From assembly GCA_023391535.1 (NCBI GenBank), contig JAEWAU010000096.1, positions 1 to 33,937 on the forward strand: a DNA stretch of 33,937 nt, written 5' to 3'. The position numbers and the translations under genes were made by a program. The stretch is from Bacillota bacterium. GTDB lineage: Bacteria; Bacillota; Clostridia; Oscillospirales; Ethanoligenentaceae. A model generated the notes under the pieces. The model ran no database searches. It worked only from the letters and a program-made list of their open reading frames with translations, and had not been told where the DNA came from. How positions within the stretch are numbered: the first letter of the stretch is position 1; every line of letters starts with the position of its first letter. Positions 1-6,784 of this stretch are shown in pieces.

Positions 1-180
1 GGCTATTCGTTTCGCGTCGCGTTTGGCGGCGCGCTGCTCGAGGTCTCCGTGCGCGGGGAAAGCGCGCGGTACCGGCTGCTGCGCGGCGGCTCCGTTGCCT
101 TTTCGCACGGCGGGGAAAGCGTTGCGCTCACAAAGCGGGAGCCGGAGCGCAGCCTTCCGCTCGGGCGCGCGCGGGAATAA
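1..180 (+). CDS. GH65-family glycoside phosphorylase/hydrolase, C-terminal fragment
   Basis: Frame 1 is open from the window edge to TAA at 178-180 and gives 59 residues, the tail of a protein whose start lies outside the window. The visible part (YSFRVAFGGALLEVSVRG, then ARYRLLRGGSVAF) resembles the small beta-sandwich C-terminal domain of GH65 enzymes such as maltose, kojibiose or trehalose phosphorylases, which ends in alternating beta strands with a G-LEV-V pattern. The catalytic domain is not in view, so substrate and mechanism (phosphorolysis or hydrolysis) cannot be stated. The carbohydrate genes elsewhere in the window (GH13, GH36, phosphoglucomutase) fit such an enzyme. Assignment rests on a short stretch and is moderate. 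Confidence 0.5.
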   Translation, partial: GYSFRVAFGGALLEVSVRGESARYRLLRGGSVAFSHGGESVALTKREPERSLPLGRARE

Positions 181-281
181 TACGGTTTTTCCGTGAAAGT
201 ACGGGTCAAAATTCGCGGAAAAAGGTTTTGGACGCAGGCCGAATCTTTTTTCAAATCGAAAGCTCGCATCAAAATAAAACG

Positions 282-320
282 GAACCGGCGGGAAGCGGAA
301 ACATCCGCGCCCGCCGGTTC
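282..320 (-). terminator. Intrinsic terminator behind the response regulator (probably bidirectional)
   Basis: An 11-bp perfect stem (GAACCGGCGGG at 282-292 with its complement at 310-320) encloses a second small hairpin. On the minus strand it is followed by CGTTTTATTTTG, and on the plus strand by TTTG. It lies between the end of the GH65 fragment and the end of the response regulator gene, where convergent transcription must stop. Confidence 0.7.
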
Positions 321-345
321 TTTGCTTCGGGTGTTTTTTAAGGGC

Positions 346-927
346 TTACCGCAGAACCCCGCAGATGCGGCGGTACTGCTCCGCCTCGGCGGTTTTCCCC
401 CGGCGCTCGCAGGCCTCCGCCAGCAGTCGGTAGATTTCCGGCTCGAGCGGCTGCCGCGCAAGCGCCTCCCGCAAAAGCCGCTCCGCCTCGTCGAACGCGC
501 CGCCGGAAAGCGCGGAGCGCGCGCCGGAAAGAAAGGTTTCCGGCGCGTCCGCTTTCGCGGCGGGCGCGTGCCGCGAGGTTTCGTATTCCTGCAGAACGGT
601 CCGGATTTTATCCGCCGTAAACGGCTTTTGCAGGTAGGCCACGGCTCCGAGGTTCGTGCATTCCACGGCGTTTTTCACGGTGGCGTAGGCGGTGATGACG
701 ATGACGGGCGTTCGGATGCCCATTTCCCGCGCGACGCGCAGCACCTCGGTTCCGCTGAACTCGGGCATTTTGATATCCAGAAAGATGAGGTCGAACGGCA
801 TTGCGCGCAGCGCTTCGAGCGCGGCGCGCCCGCTTTCCGCGGCCGTAACCGCGTGTCCCTCCGATTCGAGGCACTTTTGCAGCAAAATCCGGATGTTTTT
901 GGTGTCGTCCACCACCAGAATGTTCAA
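346..927 (-). CDS. Response regulator with receiver domain and TPR-like tail
   Basis: 193 residues. Residues 2-120 form a CheY-like receiver: acidic pair Asp7-Asp8, phospho-acceptor Asp51 in LIFLDIKMP, Thr79 in VIVITAYA and Lys101 in YLQKPF. There is no helix-turn-helix, GGDEF, HD or AAA+ output domain. Instead residues 130-193 look like one or two TPR-type helical hairpins (AFDEAERLLREALARQPLEP), suggesting a protein-protein output. The start is TTG at 925-927: an AGAGGAGG ribosome binding site lies 7 bases upstream, and the TTG overlaps the kinase stop codon as TTGA, so the two are translationally coupled. The partner is clearly the upstream histidine kinase. The target is unknown. Confidence 0.85.
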   Translation of the reverse strand: MNILVVDDTKNIRILLQKCLESEGHAVTAAESGRAALEALRAMPFDLIFLDIKMPEFSGTEVLRVAREMGIRTPVIVITAYATVKNAVECTNLGAVAYLQKPFTADKIRTVLQEYETSRHAPAAKADAPETFLSGARSALSGGAFDEAERLLREALARQPLEPEIYRLLAEACERRGKTAEAEQYRRICGVLR

Positions 928-2813
928 GATGGATCCTCCTCTTTGTGCGTCTGTCCGCCGCGCGGCTGCGCGTCGGCTTTCGGAGCGGTGTTTTTGTAAA
1001 CGGGCAGCGTGAAGCGGAACACGCTGCCGCGCTTCCACTCGCTTTCCGCCCAGATGCGCCCGCCGTGCGCCTCGATGATGCCTTTCGCCACCGAAAGGCC
1101 CAGCCCCGTGCCGCGCATTTCCACATCCTGCCCGGGCACCTGGACGAAGCGGTCGAAAATGCGGTTCAGGTATTCGGGCGGAATACCCTCTCCGTCGTCC
1201 TGCACGGAAACCTCCAGCATTTCCTGCTGCACGCGGGCCGAAACGACGATATGCCCGCCGGCGCGCGCGTATTTGAGCGCGTTGCTCAGCAGATTGCCCA
1301 GCACCCACGAAATCCGCTCGGGGTCGGCGGTTGCGGGCGGCAGGGAATCGTCCAGGCGGTTTTGCAATGCGATATCCGCCGCGGCGGCGGCGTCCCTGAA
1401 CCGGCGCAATGAGGCTTCGGCGATTTCGGGCAGGGAGCAGGGGCCGAAATGGAACACGGATTTTCCCGCCTCGAGGCGCGAGATTTCGAGCAGCTCGCTC
1501 ACGAAATCCGAAAGCCGCCCGCCGTCCTCCGAAATGGCCGCCACGGCTTCCTTCTGCCCGGGGTTCAAAGCGCCGAGCGAGCCTTCGAGCAGCAGACTGC
1601 TGCCCATCAGGATGGAGGTGAGCGGGGTTTTGAACTCATGCGATACCGTGGCCATGAAATCCGCTTTGGCCTGTTCCAGATGCTTGAGCTGCGTGACGTT
1701 TTGCATCAGCAGCAGATATCCGGGGGCCTCCTGCTCCGGGTCGGCGTACCGGGTGACGACGGCGTTGTAGTAAAAAGCCTCCCGCCCGCCGAAATACAGG
1801 AGCTTCTGCAGCCGCGCGTCCGTTTCCCCGGGGCTTTGGCTCAGAAAATCGAACAGTTCGCCGTTGTGGATGGCGTCGAGGAAATGCCGGCCGACCGCGG
1901 CCTCCTGCGATACGCCGAAGAATTCCTCGGCGGCCAGGTTGAGCATCGTGATGCGGAAATTGCAATCGAGCACCACGAGCGGATCGCCGATGCTTTTGAC
2001 GATGGTGACGGTTTTGTTGCGCTCGCCCAGAAGCGAGCCCATGGTGCTTTTTTCGTAGCCCTCGAGCCGCCGGGTCATCTCGTTGAACTCCTCGGTGAGC
2101 TGCCCCATTTCGTCGGAGCTGCGGATATTGAGCCGAAGGCCCGGGTTGCGGCCCTGCACCCGGCGGATGCCGTCGGAAAGCTCCTTCACGGGCAGCAGGA
2201 ACCGGTTGACGAAGTAGTGCGACACCAGAAAGCCGCCCGTAACGGCCAGCGCCGAAAGCGCCATCAGCAGCACGGCGGCCAGCCACGCGTTGCGGGACGT
2301 GTCGTTCTTGCTGCGGAACATCGCGGTCTGGTTGATGCTTACAAGCGTCTGAATCTGCTTTTTGGCGTCCGCCACATTCGGTTCCACATTCCGGCTGTAG
2401 TACGCCCGCGCCTCGGCCTGCCGGCCGCTTTGTGCAACGAGCGTGGCGAACATCTTCTCGAGGCTTTCGTGGTCGGCGCGGATGGCGTTCACCGCCGCCT
2501 GCTCGCCCGGCTCGGTCATGTTGTGCGCGTCGATGTCGTACGCCTGCTCGAAGAGCCGCTGGGCGGCGTAGAAATCGCCGATGCTTTGGGAGCCGCCGCC
2601 GTACAGATAGGCGAAAGCGGCCTTGTCCTGGCTGTCCAGCGCCGAGGAGAGGACCCCGGCGGCCGAAATGCTCTTGTAATTGCGCGTCATCAGCCCGTCC
2701 ACCGATTTTCCCAGCGAAATCACGTTCAGGATGCTCACGCCCCCCACCACGGCGGTGAGGGAAACCAGGCCGATATACAGGGCTGAAATTTTGTTTTTCA
2801 GCGTGTGGAACAT
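924..2813 (-). CDS. Membrane sensor histidine kinase (HAMP-PAS-HisKA-HATPase)
   Basis: 629 residues. Transmembrane helix 1 spans about 9-31. An extracytoplasmic helical sensor (about 35-175, four-helix-bundle-like, alanine- and glutamine-rich) follows, then transmembrane helix 2 at 176-198, HAMP at 199-253 and PAS at about 268-380 (GDPLVVLDCNFRITMLN). The dimerisation/phosphotransfer helix carries His392 in VSHEFKTPLTS. The ATPase domain shows the N box (NLLSNALKYA, about 507-516), G1 (DDGEGI, 539-544) and G2 (GTGLGLS, 568-574). All catalytic motifs are intact. The reading frame is open upstream to an ATG at 2981, but the start at 2813 is preferred because GGAGGAAAGG precedes it at good distance and the sequence moves directly into the first membrane helix. 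It overlaps the response regulator by 3 bases. The ligand is unknown. Confidence 0.9.
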   Translation of the reverse strand: MFHTLKNKISALYIGLVSLTAVVGGVSILNVISLGKSVDGLMTRNYKSISAAGVLSSALDSQDKAAFAYLYGGGSQSIGDFYAAQRLFEQAYDIDAHNMTEPGEQAAVNAIRADHESLEKMFATLVAQSGRQAEARAYYSRNVEPNVADAKKQIQTLVSINQTAMFRSKNDTSRNAWLAAVLLMALSALAVTGGFLVSHYFVNRFLLPVKELSDGIRRVQGRNPGLRLNIRSSDEMGQLTEEFNEMTRRLEGYEKSTMGSLLGERNKTVTIVKSIGDPLVVLDCNFRITMLNLAAEEFFGVSQEAAVGRHFLDAIHNGELFDFLSQSPGETDARLQKLLYFGGREAFYYNAVVTRYADPEQEAPGYLLLMQNVTQLKHLEQAKADFMATVSHEFKTPLTSILMGSSLLLEGSLGALNPGQKEAVAAISEDGGRLSDFVSELLEISRLEAGKSVFHFGPCSLPEIAEASLRRFRDAAAAADIALQNRLDDSLPPATADPERISWVLGNLLSNALKYARAGGHIVVSARVQQEMLEVSVQDDGEGIPPEYLNRIFDRFVQVPGQDVEMRGTGLGLSVAKGIIEAHGGRIWAESEWKRGSVFRFTLPVYKNTAPKADAQPRGGQTHKEEDPS

Positions 2814-2995
2814 AAACGGCACCTTTCCTCCTGCCGGAGCGCCTTCAGCCTTTTCTCCGATGAAAAATCCGTGCGGACGCGCACAGATCAAAACCGCGGC
2901 AAAAGCTTTCCGCATGGTTTCGGCGCGGATTTTACGTCTTTCAGCCGAAATCTTTTCGTTTTGGCTCTTGTGAAGGGCCATTCCTTTTCCGTATC

Positions 2996-3001
2996 ATTAT
3001 A
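2996..3001 (-). promoter_or_regulatory. Probable -10 box of the kinase/regulator operon
   Basis: Minus-strand TATAAT, preceded 17 bases upstream only by a T-rich hexamer with poor match to TTGACA. Transcription would begin near 2989, giving a leader of roughly 175 bases before the kinase start. Only the -10 is convincing. Confidence 0.35.
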
Positions 3002-3189
3002 GCACGTTCTTCTTTTCCGAAAAACCTCGGAAAGCCGGCGCGCGGGCGCCGCAATTTTTGGCAGGAAAACGCAGGCGGTTTGGGGGAATCCTAACCGCCG
3101 GAGCGGTATTGCGGCCGGGAGCGGCGCAATGCGCCGAAAAACGCATATCCCGCCGTTTTGCCGCGCCGCTCGGGCAAACGGAGGGAAAT

Positions 3190-3282
3190 ATGTATCTGCT
3201 GCACGCTTTAACGCGATTAATCGCGAGCATTGCGGAGAATAAATATGGAATATGGGGTGTAAACTCAAAAATAGGGTTCTAA
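3190..3282 (+). CDS. Possible small ORF (30 residues) upstream of kimA
   Basis: ATG at 3190 is preceded by GGAGGG with a 4-base gap, a good ribosome binding site. The predicted peptide begins MYLLHALTRLIASIAE and ends in WGVNSKIGF; the first half could form an amphipathic helix. It spans the CGCGATTAATCGCG palindrome. No family is recognised. It could be a leader peptide, a small membrane-associated protein or chance. The only support is the ribosome binding site and its position between the two promoters. Confidence 0.2.
   Translation: MYLLHALTRLIASIAENKYGIWGVNSKIGF
3212..3225. repeat. Perfect 14-bp palindrome (possible operator)
   Basis: CGCGATTAATCGCG is a perfect dyad in the divergent control region about 200 bases upstream of kimA. 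The AT-rich centre with GC arms is typical of dimeric repressor sites, but it lies inside the possible small ORF and could be chance. Confidence 0.3.
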
Positions 3283-3343
3283 CAGGTATGGTAATACGAC
3301 GATATGCTCCGACGCCATGTATCATTCCGGCAGCGCCCTGCGT

Positions 3344-3349
3344 TATAAT
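3344..3349 (+). promoter_or_regulatory. Possible -10 box for kimA
   Basis: TATAAT about 75 bases before the kimA start. No good TTGACA-like hexamer is seen 16-18 bases upstream, so this is a weak or activator-dependent promoter at best. Confidence 0.3.
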
Positions 3350-3424
3350 ATATCATTGCCTACAGTTTAGCCCATTTGGGCAAAGAATTTCCGGTGTTCC
3401 AGCGGAAACGGCGGTGTGTGTGAG

Positions 3425-5365
3425 ATGTTTACGCGACTAAAAACCATTTTTATCGGCAAACCCTTGAAAAACGAAGCGATCGGAGATCAGAAATACAGCG
3501 TTCTTTTCGGCCTGCCCATCTTGTCGAGCGACGCCATCTCTTCGGTGGCCTACGCCAGTGAGGAAATCCTCCTCGTGCTCGCCGTCGTCGGCGCGCTGGC
3601 GTACGAGCAGCTGGCCTACGTATCGGGCGCCATCATCCTGCTACTGCTGATCGTCACATTTTCGTATCTGCAGACGATTCCCGCCTACCCCAACGGCGGA
3701 GGCTCCTTCGTGGTGGCCACCGACAACCTCGGCACGCTGCCGGGCCTGATCGCCGGCGCGTCGCTCTCGGTGGATTACATCCTCACCGTGGCCGTGAGCA
3801 TCTCCTCCGGCACGGCGGCCATTACCTCGGCCGTTCCGGCGCTGCTGCCCTACACGGTGCCCATCTGCCTCGGCATTCTGCTACTGCTCACGCTGGGCAA
3901 CCTGCGCGGCATCCGCGAGGCCTCGCGCATTTTCAGCATTCCCACCTATACGTTCATCGCGCTGATGCTCGTCACCATCATCGTGGGCATCGTGCGCTTT
4001 GTCGCGTTCGGCGCGCCTCCCGCGGCGCATACGCTGCACGCGCGCGAGAACCTGACGCCCATTTTGCTGCTGAGCGCGTTTTCAAACGGCTGCGCCGCCC
4101 TCACCGGCGTGGAGGCCGTGAGCAATTCCGTGCCCAACTTCAAGGAGCCGCAGATTAAAAACGCCAAGCGCGTGCTGCTGCTGCTCTCGCTGTTCGTGCT
4201 GCTGCTGTTCGGCGGCGTTTCCATCCTGGCAAACCTCTACCACGCCGTGCCCCTGCCCGACAACACCGTCCTTTCGCAGATTGTCTACAGCGTCTACGGC
4301 GGCGGCTTTATGTACTACCTCGTTCAGATCGTCACCATGGTGATTCTTGTAATGGCGGCCAACACCTCGTTTTCGGGCTTCCCGCAGCTCGCCTCCCTCA
4401 TCGGGCGCGAGGGCTACGCGCCGCGTCAGCTCGCCATGCGCGGCGACCGCCTGGGCTTTTCCAACGGCATCATCGCCCTTGCGGCGGTGGCGGGCGTGCT
4501 CATTGTGGTGTTCCGTGGCAGCACCAACGAACTGATTCCGCTCTATGCCATCGGCGTGTTCATCTCGTTCACGCTCTCGCAGTTCGGCATGTTCAAGCAC
4601 TGGCTGCGCCGCCGCGCCACGGAGCCGCACTGGCTGCACAAAGCCGTCATCAACGGGTTCGGCGCCTTCGTCACCGCCGTGGTGGTGCTCATCATCGGCA
4701 CCACGAAATTCACGCGCGGCGCGTGGTTTGTCATCGTGCTCATTCCGCTGCTCGTAATCGGGATGCTTGTCATCCGCAAGCACTACGCGGATGTGGCGCA
4801 GCAGCTCAAGGTGAGCAACGACGAACTGGAGCGCGAGGGCATCGACGACAAACTCTACCGCAACCGCGTCATCGTCCCCGTGGCGAGCATCAACCGCGCG
4901 AGCCTGCGCGCGCTGCGCTACGCCATGACCATTTCGGACCACGTGGTGGCCTTCAGCGTCGTCATCGACGAGGAAACCGGGAAGAAAGTGCGCGAAAAAT
5001 ACGAGCACCTGCACACCAAAGTTCCTCTCGTGGTGCGGTATTCTCCCTACCGCAAGATCGTGGAGCCGCTGCTCGAATTCATCGAATCGGAGGAGTACCA
5101 GTACCAGAAGGGCGACATGGTCACGGTGATCCTGCCCGAATTCGAGGTCCATTCCCGCTGGGAGAAGTTTTTGCACAACGGCTCCGGGCGCTATATCGCC
5201 CGGCAGCTTCTTAAATACAAGCATATCGTGGTGGCCACCATGCCGCTGCAGCTGAAAAACCAGGAGGGCCTGCTCAAGATCTGGGAGCCGGAGGCGGGCG
5301 AAAAGGACAACGCCGCGCCGCCGGTGGACGCCGAGCCGAAGCCGGAGGAACAGCATACGCGGTAA
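3425..5365 (+). CDS. kimA: KimA-like APC-superfamily potassium importer
   Basis: 646 residues, close to the length of Bacillus KimA (about 607). The N-terminal motif IGKPLKN followed by LSSDAISSVAYASEEIL matches the KimA family start, so ATG 3425 is chosen over a GTG nine bases upstream. About twelve transmembrane helices follow, with family motifs PNGGGSFVVATDNLG, DYILTVAVSISSGTAAITS, GDRLGFSNGII and IPLYAIGVFISFTLSQ. A cytoplasmic C-terminal domain of roughly 200 residues is present; in KimA this region mediates dimerisation and c-di-AMP inhibition. The family performs proton-coupled high-affinity potassium uptake at the cell membrane. The last 20 residues are charged and proline-rich. It is a monocistronic gene closed by a strong terminator. 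Assignment to KimA rather than another APC permease is from recalled family sequence. Confidence 0.85.
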   Translation: MFTRLKTIFIGKPLKNEAIGDQKYSVLFGLPILSSDAISSVAYASEEILLVLAVVGALAYEQLAYVSGAIILLLLIVTFSYLQTIPAYPNGGGSFVVATDNLGTLPGLIAGASLSVDYILTVAVSISSGTAAITSAVPALLPYTVPICLGILLLLTLGNLRGIREASRIFSIPTYTFIALMLVTIIVGIVRFVAFGAPPAAHTLHARENLTPILLLSAFSNGCAALTGVEAVSNSVPNFKEPQIKNAKRVLLLLSLFVLLLFGGVSILANLYHAVPLPDNTVLSQIVYSVYGGGFMYYLVQIVTMVILVMAANTSFSGFPQLASLIGREGYAPRQLAMRGDRLGFSNGIIALAAVAGVLIVVFRGSTNELIPLYAIGVFISFTLSQFGMFKHWLRRRATEPHWLHKAVINGFGAFVTAVVVLIIGTTKFTRGAWFVIVLIPLLVIGMLVIRKHYADVAQQLKVSNDELEREGIDDKLYRNRVIVPVASINRASLRALRYAMTISDHVVAFSVVIDEETGKKVREKYEHLHTKVPLVVRYSPYRKIVEPLLEFIESEEYQYQKGDMVTVILPEFEVHSRWEKFLHNGSGRYIARQLLKYKHIVVATMPLQLKNQEGLLKIWEPEAGEKDNAAPPVDAEPKPEEQHTR

Positions 5366-5391
5366 GGCCTTCGGGGCATTCTCTTATAAAT

Positions 5392-5440
5392 AAACCGGGG
5401 CGCGGGGGAACGGATACCGTTTCGCTGCGCCCCGGTTTTT
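5392..5440 (+). terminator. Strong intrinsic terminator after kimA
   Basis: A 12-bp perfect stem (AAACCGGGGCGC at 5392-5403 with its complement at 5427-5438) contains a small inner hairpin and runs into TTTTT. It separates kimA from the promoter of the nitrogenase-like locus. Confidence 0.85.
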
Positions 5441-5466
5441 CGCGCTTTTTTCTCCCCCGCTTCCCT

Positions 5467-5496
5467 TTGACACGCCCCTGCCTTGTGTGTTACAAT
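5467..5496 (+). promoter_or_regulatory. Sigma-A-type promoter of the nitrogenase-like/hyp operon
   Basis: TTGACA at 5467-5472, an 18-base spacer and TACAAT at 5491-5496. Transcription should begin near 5503. No other good promoter is seen until metG, so this one may drive all eleven genes from 5660 to 17629. Confidence 0.75.
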
Positions 5497-5502
5497 AATC
5501 AC

Positions 5503-5659
5503 AACGTATCCCGCGCCGGAACCCGGCGCGGCCTTTGCAGAACAATCGGACCCGACCGCAAGGCAGCAATCCCGAGCGGAAAGGCGCGGCTTTTGCGCGG
5601 TGGAAGTCTGCCCGCGCGGGCGCCCCTTTCCCATTCCGGAGAAAGGGGCGTTTTTATAT
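5503..5659 (+). ncRNA. Structured leader RNA, candidate riboswitch/attenuator
   Basis: The 157-base untranslated leader has: hairpin A, a 9-bp perfect stem with 3-base loop (5511-5519 with 5523-5531); stem B, GCCTTT (5531-5536) with AAAGGC (5580-5585), enclosing an arm with UCGG/CCGA, a GCAA tetraloop (5558-5561) and AGCA (5565-5568); and a terminator hairpin at 5621-5655. GGAAAGGCGC (5578-5587) can pair instead with the 5' arm of the terminator with a two-base bulge, so stem B and an antiterminator exclude each other. That is classic switch architecture. The AGCA/GCAA tip faintly recalls SRP RNA helix 8, and GGAAGUCUGCC faintly recalls the 3' end of cobalamin riboswitches, but neither consensus is satisfied. 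No known class is assigned. Confidence 0.6.
5621..5655 (+). terminator. Leader terminator hairpin abutting the first start codon
   Basis: A 10-bp perfect stem (CGCCCCTTTC at 5621-5630 with 5641-5650) with a 10-base loop is followed by TTTTT, ending four bases before ATG 5660. The only plausible ribosome binding site (AAGGGG) is inside the 3' arm, so formation of this hairpin would both stop transcription and hide the site. Confidence 0.7.
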
Positions 5660-5938
5660 ATGGAAAAACGCGTGGGCATCATCGGCATCGTGGTGGAAGA
5701 ATCCTCGTGCGCGGAGCAGGTCAACGCCGTCCTGCACGACTACGCGGAGCTGATCGTGGGGCGCATGGGTATTCCGTACCGGCAGCGCGGCATTTCGGTG
5801 ATCTCGCTCATCGTGGACGGCAGCACCGACGAGATCAGCGCGCTCACGGGCAGGCTGGGGCGCGTGCGCGGCGTCTCGGTCAAATCCATGGTGGCCAAAA
5901 GCGCGGGAAAGCCGGAAGGGAAAGACAGCAATGTTTAA
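5660..5938 (+). CDS. TM1266-family small regulator (iron-only hydrogenase system type)
   Basis: 92 residues. The sequence (MEKRVGIIGIVVEESS, IVGRMGIPYRQRGISVIS, LTGRLGRVRGVSVKSM) matches the TM1266 family, ACT/ferredoxin-fold-like small proteins usually encoded beside the [FeFe]-hydrogenase maturases HydE/F/G and annotated as putative regulators. Here no hyd gene is present; it is the first gene of the nitrogenase-like operon and overlaps the next gene by 8 bases. This points to a role in sensing or controlling the metallocofactor system rather than in [FeFe]-hydrogenase itself. The start is fixed by family alignment; upstream in-frame codons lie in the structured leader. Biochemical function of the family is not established as far as I know. 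Confidence 0.85.
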   Translation: MEKRVGIIGIVVEESSCAEQVNAVLHDYAELIVGRMGIPYRQRGISVISLIVDGSTDEISALTGRLGRVRGVSVKSMVAKSAGKPEGKDSNV

Positions 5939-6710
5939 GATAGCCATTTACGGAAAAGGCGGTATCGGGAAATCCACCGTAACGGCCAACCTTTCGGCCG
6001 CGCTGGCGAACCTGGGGTGCCGCGTGATGCAGATCGGCTGCGACCCGAAAGCGGATTCCACCATCAACCTGCTGGGGGGCAAGGCGCCGGAGCCGGTGAT
6101 GGACTGGCTGCGCGCGCACGACGCGGAGCCAAAGATCGAGGATATTGTGCGCGTGGGCTTCGGCGGCGTGATGTGCGTGGAAACGGGCGGCCCCACGCCG
6201 GGCCTCGGGTGCGCGGGGCGCGGCATCCTCACCACCTTCCGGCTTTTGGAGGATCTGCGCGTGTTCGAAGCCTGCCGGCCGGACGTGGTGCTCTACGACG
6301 TGCTGGGCGACGTGGTGTGCGGCGGGTTCGCGGCGCCCATCCGCGAGGGCTACGCGCAGGAGGTCGTGATCGTCACCTCGGGCGAGAAGATGGCCCTGTT
6401 CGCGGCGGATAACATCTGGCAGGCCGTGCGCAATTTCGCGGACCGCGGCTACGCGGGCGTGCGCGGCATCGTGCTCAACCGCCGGGACGTGCCGGACGAG
6501 GAGGCGCGCGTGCGCGCTTTCGCGAACGAGCGGAGCCTGCCCGTCATCGGGGATATCCCGCGCGACGGCGACATTCTGCGCTTCGAGGACGAGGGCAAAA
6601 CCGTGGTGGAAGGAAACCCCGCGCTGCCCGTGAGCCGGCGGTTCACCGCGCTGGCCCGGCTGCTGCTCGAAGATTCGGGCATGGGCGGCCTGCCGGCCGC
6701 TCACGCCTGA
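5931..6710 (+). CDS. NifH-like ATP-dependent reductase, copy 1
   Basis: 259 residues, slightly shorter than nitrogenase NifH (about 290). Walker A GKGGIGKST at 8-16, switch I region IGCDPKADST at 35-44, cluster cysteine Cys94 in GLGCAGRG and Cys130 in DVVCGGFA; Arg97 corresponds to the ADP-ribosylated arginine of NifH. All residues needed to bind MgATP and to bridge a [4Fe-4S] cluster between two subunits are present, so it should act as a homodimeric electron donor. Its natural partners are the NifD/K-like proteins directly downstream. The ribosome binding site is GGAAGGG; the start overlaps the upstream gene. Nitrogenase-superfamily membership is certain. It is not true NifH by context, since no nifB/E/N or canonical nifDK is present. 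Confidence 0.9.
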   Translation: MFKIAIYGKGGIGKSTVTANLSAALANLGCRVMQIGCDPKADSTINLLGGKAPEPVMDWLRAHDAEPKIEDIVRVGFGGVMCVETGGPTPGLGCAGRGILTTFRLLEDLRVFEACRPDVVLYDVLGDVVCGGFAAPIREGYAQEVVIVTSGEKMALFAADNIWQAVRNFADRGYAGVRGIVLNRRDVPDEEARVRAFANERSLPVIGDIPRDGDILRFEDEGKTVVEGNPALPVSRRFTALARLLLEDSGMGGLPAAHA

Positions 6711-6749
6711 CGTTTTGGCCCGCGGGCCAAAACGTCCTCCGCCTTTTTT
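6709..6749 (+). terminator. Intercistronic perfect palindrome with T-run between H1 and D1
   Basis: A perfect 28-bp palindrome (half GACGTTTTGGCCCG, 6709-6722, mirrored at 6723-6736) begins within the H1 stop codon, and TTTTTT follows at 6744-6749. It can form a very stable hairpin. It may act as a partial terminator or RNA-stabilising processing site that keeps reductase transcripts more abundant than the D/K genes, as is known for nifH in nitrogenase operons. Confidence 0.6.
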
Positions 6750-6784
6750 CACAGGCCGTCCGGACACAGAAAGGAAACCACGCT

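Larger units (their letters stand above)
2814..3424. other. Divergent intergenic region between kinase and kimA
   Basis: About 610 bases without a confident gene. On the minus side it holds the kinase leader and a TATAAT-like box (2996-3001). In the middle are GC-rich hairpins, including GGCGGTT/AACCGCC around 3074-3099. On the plus side are a possible 30-residue ORF (3190-3282), a perfect 14-bp palindrome (3212-3225), a TATAAT box (3344-3349) and a 6-bp hairpin (3388-3408) just before kimA. The right half is distinctly AT-richer than the surrounding genes. A canonical c-di-AMP (ydaO-type) riboswitch, common before kimA in Firmicutes, was looked for but not recognised. Confidence 0.5.

Noticed and set aside
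924..2981. Longer histidine kinase starting at 2981
   Set aside because: The 56-residue extension is in frame, but its ATG has no properly spaced ribosome binding site and would lie within about 10 bases of the predicted transcript start. GGAGGAAAGG marks 2813.
3030..3180. c-di-AMP (ydaO-type) riboswitch upstream of kimA
   Set aside because: Only isolated fragments resemble the consensus; the two conserved halves are not in the right order or spacing, and the best -10 box lies downstream of them.
4082..5356. 424-codon minus-strand frame opposite kimA
   Set aside because: His/Asp-rich shadow of a membrane protein gene, with no start signal.
5510..5620. Cobalamin riboswitch in the operon leader
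   Set aside because: GGAAGUCUGCC and GGAAAGGC recall its 3' part, but the GCCACUG and GGUGNAA core elements are absent and the leader is too short.
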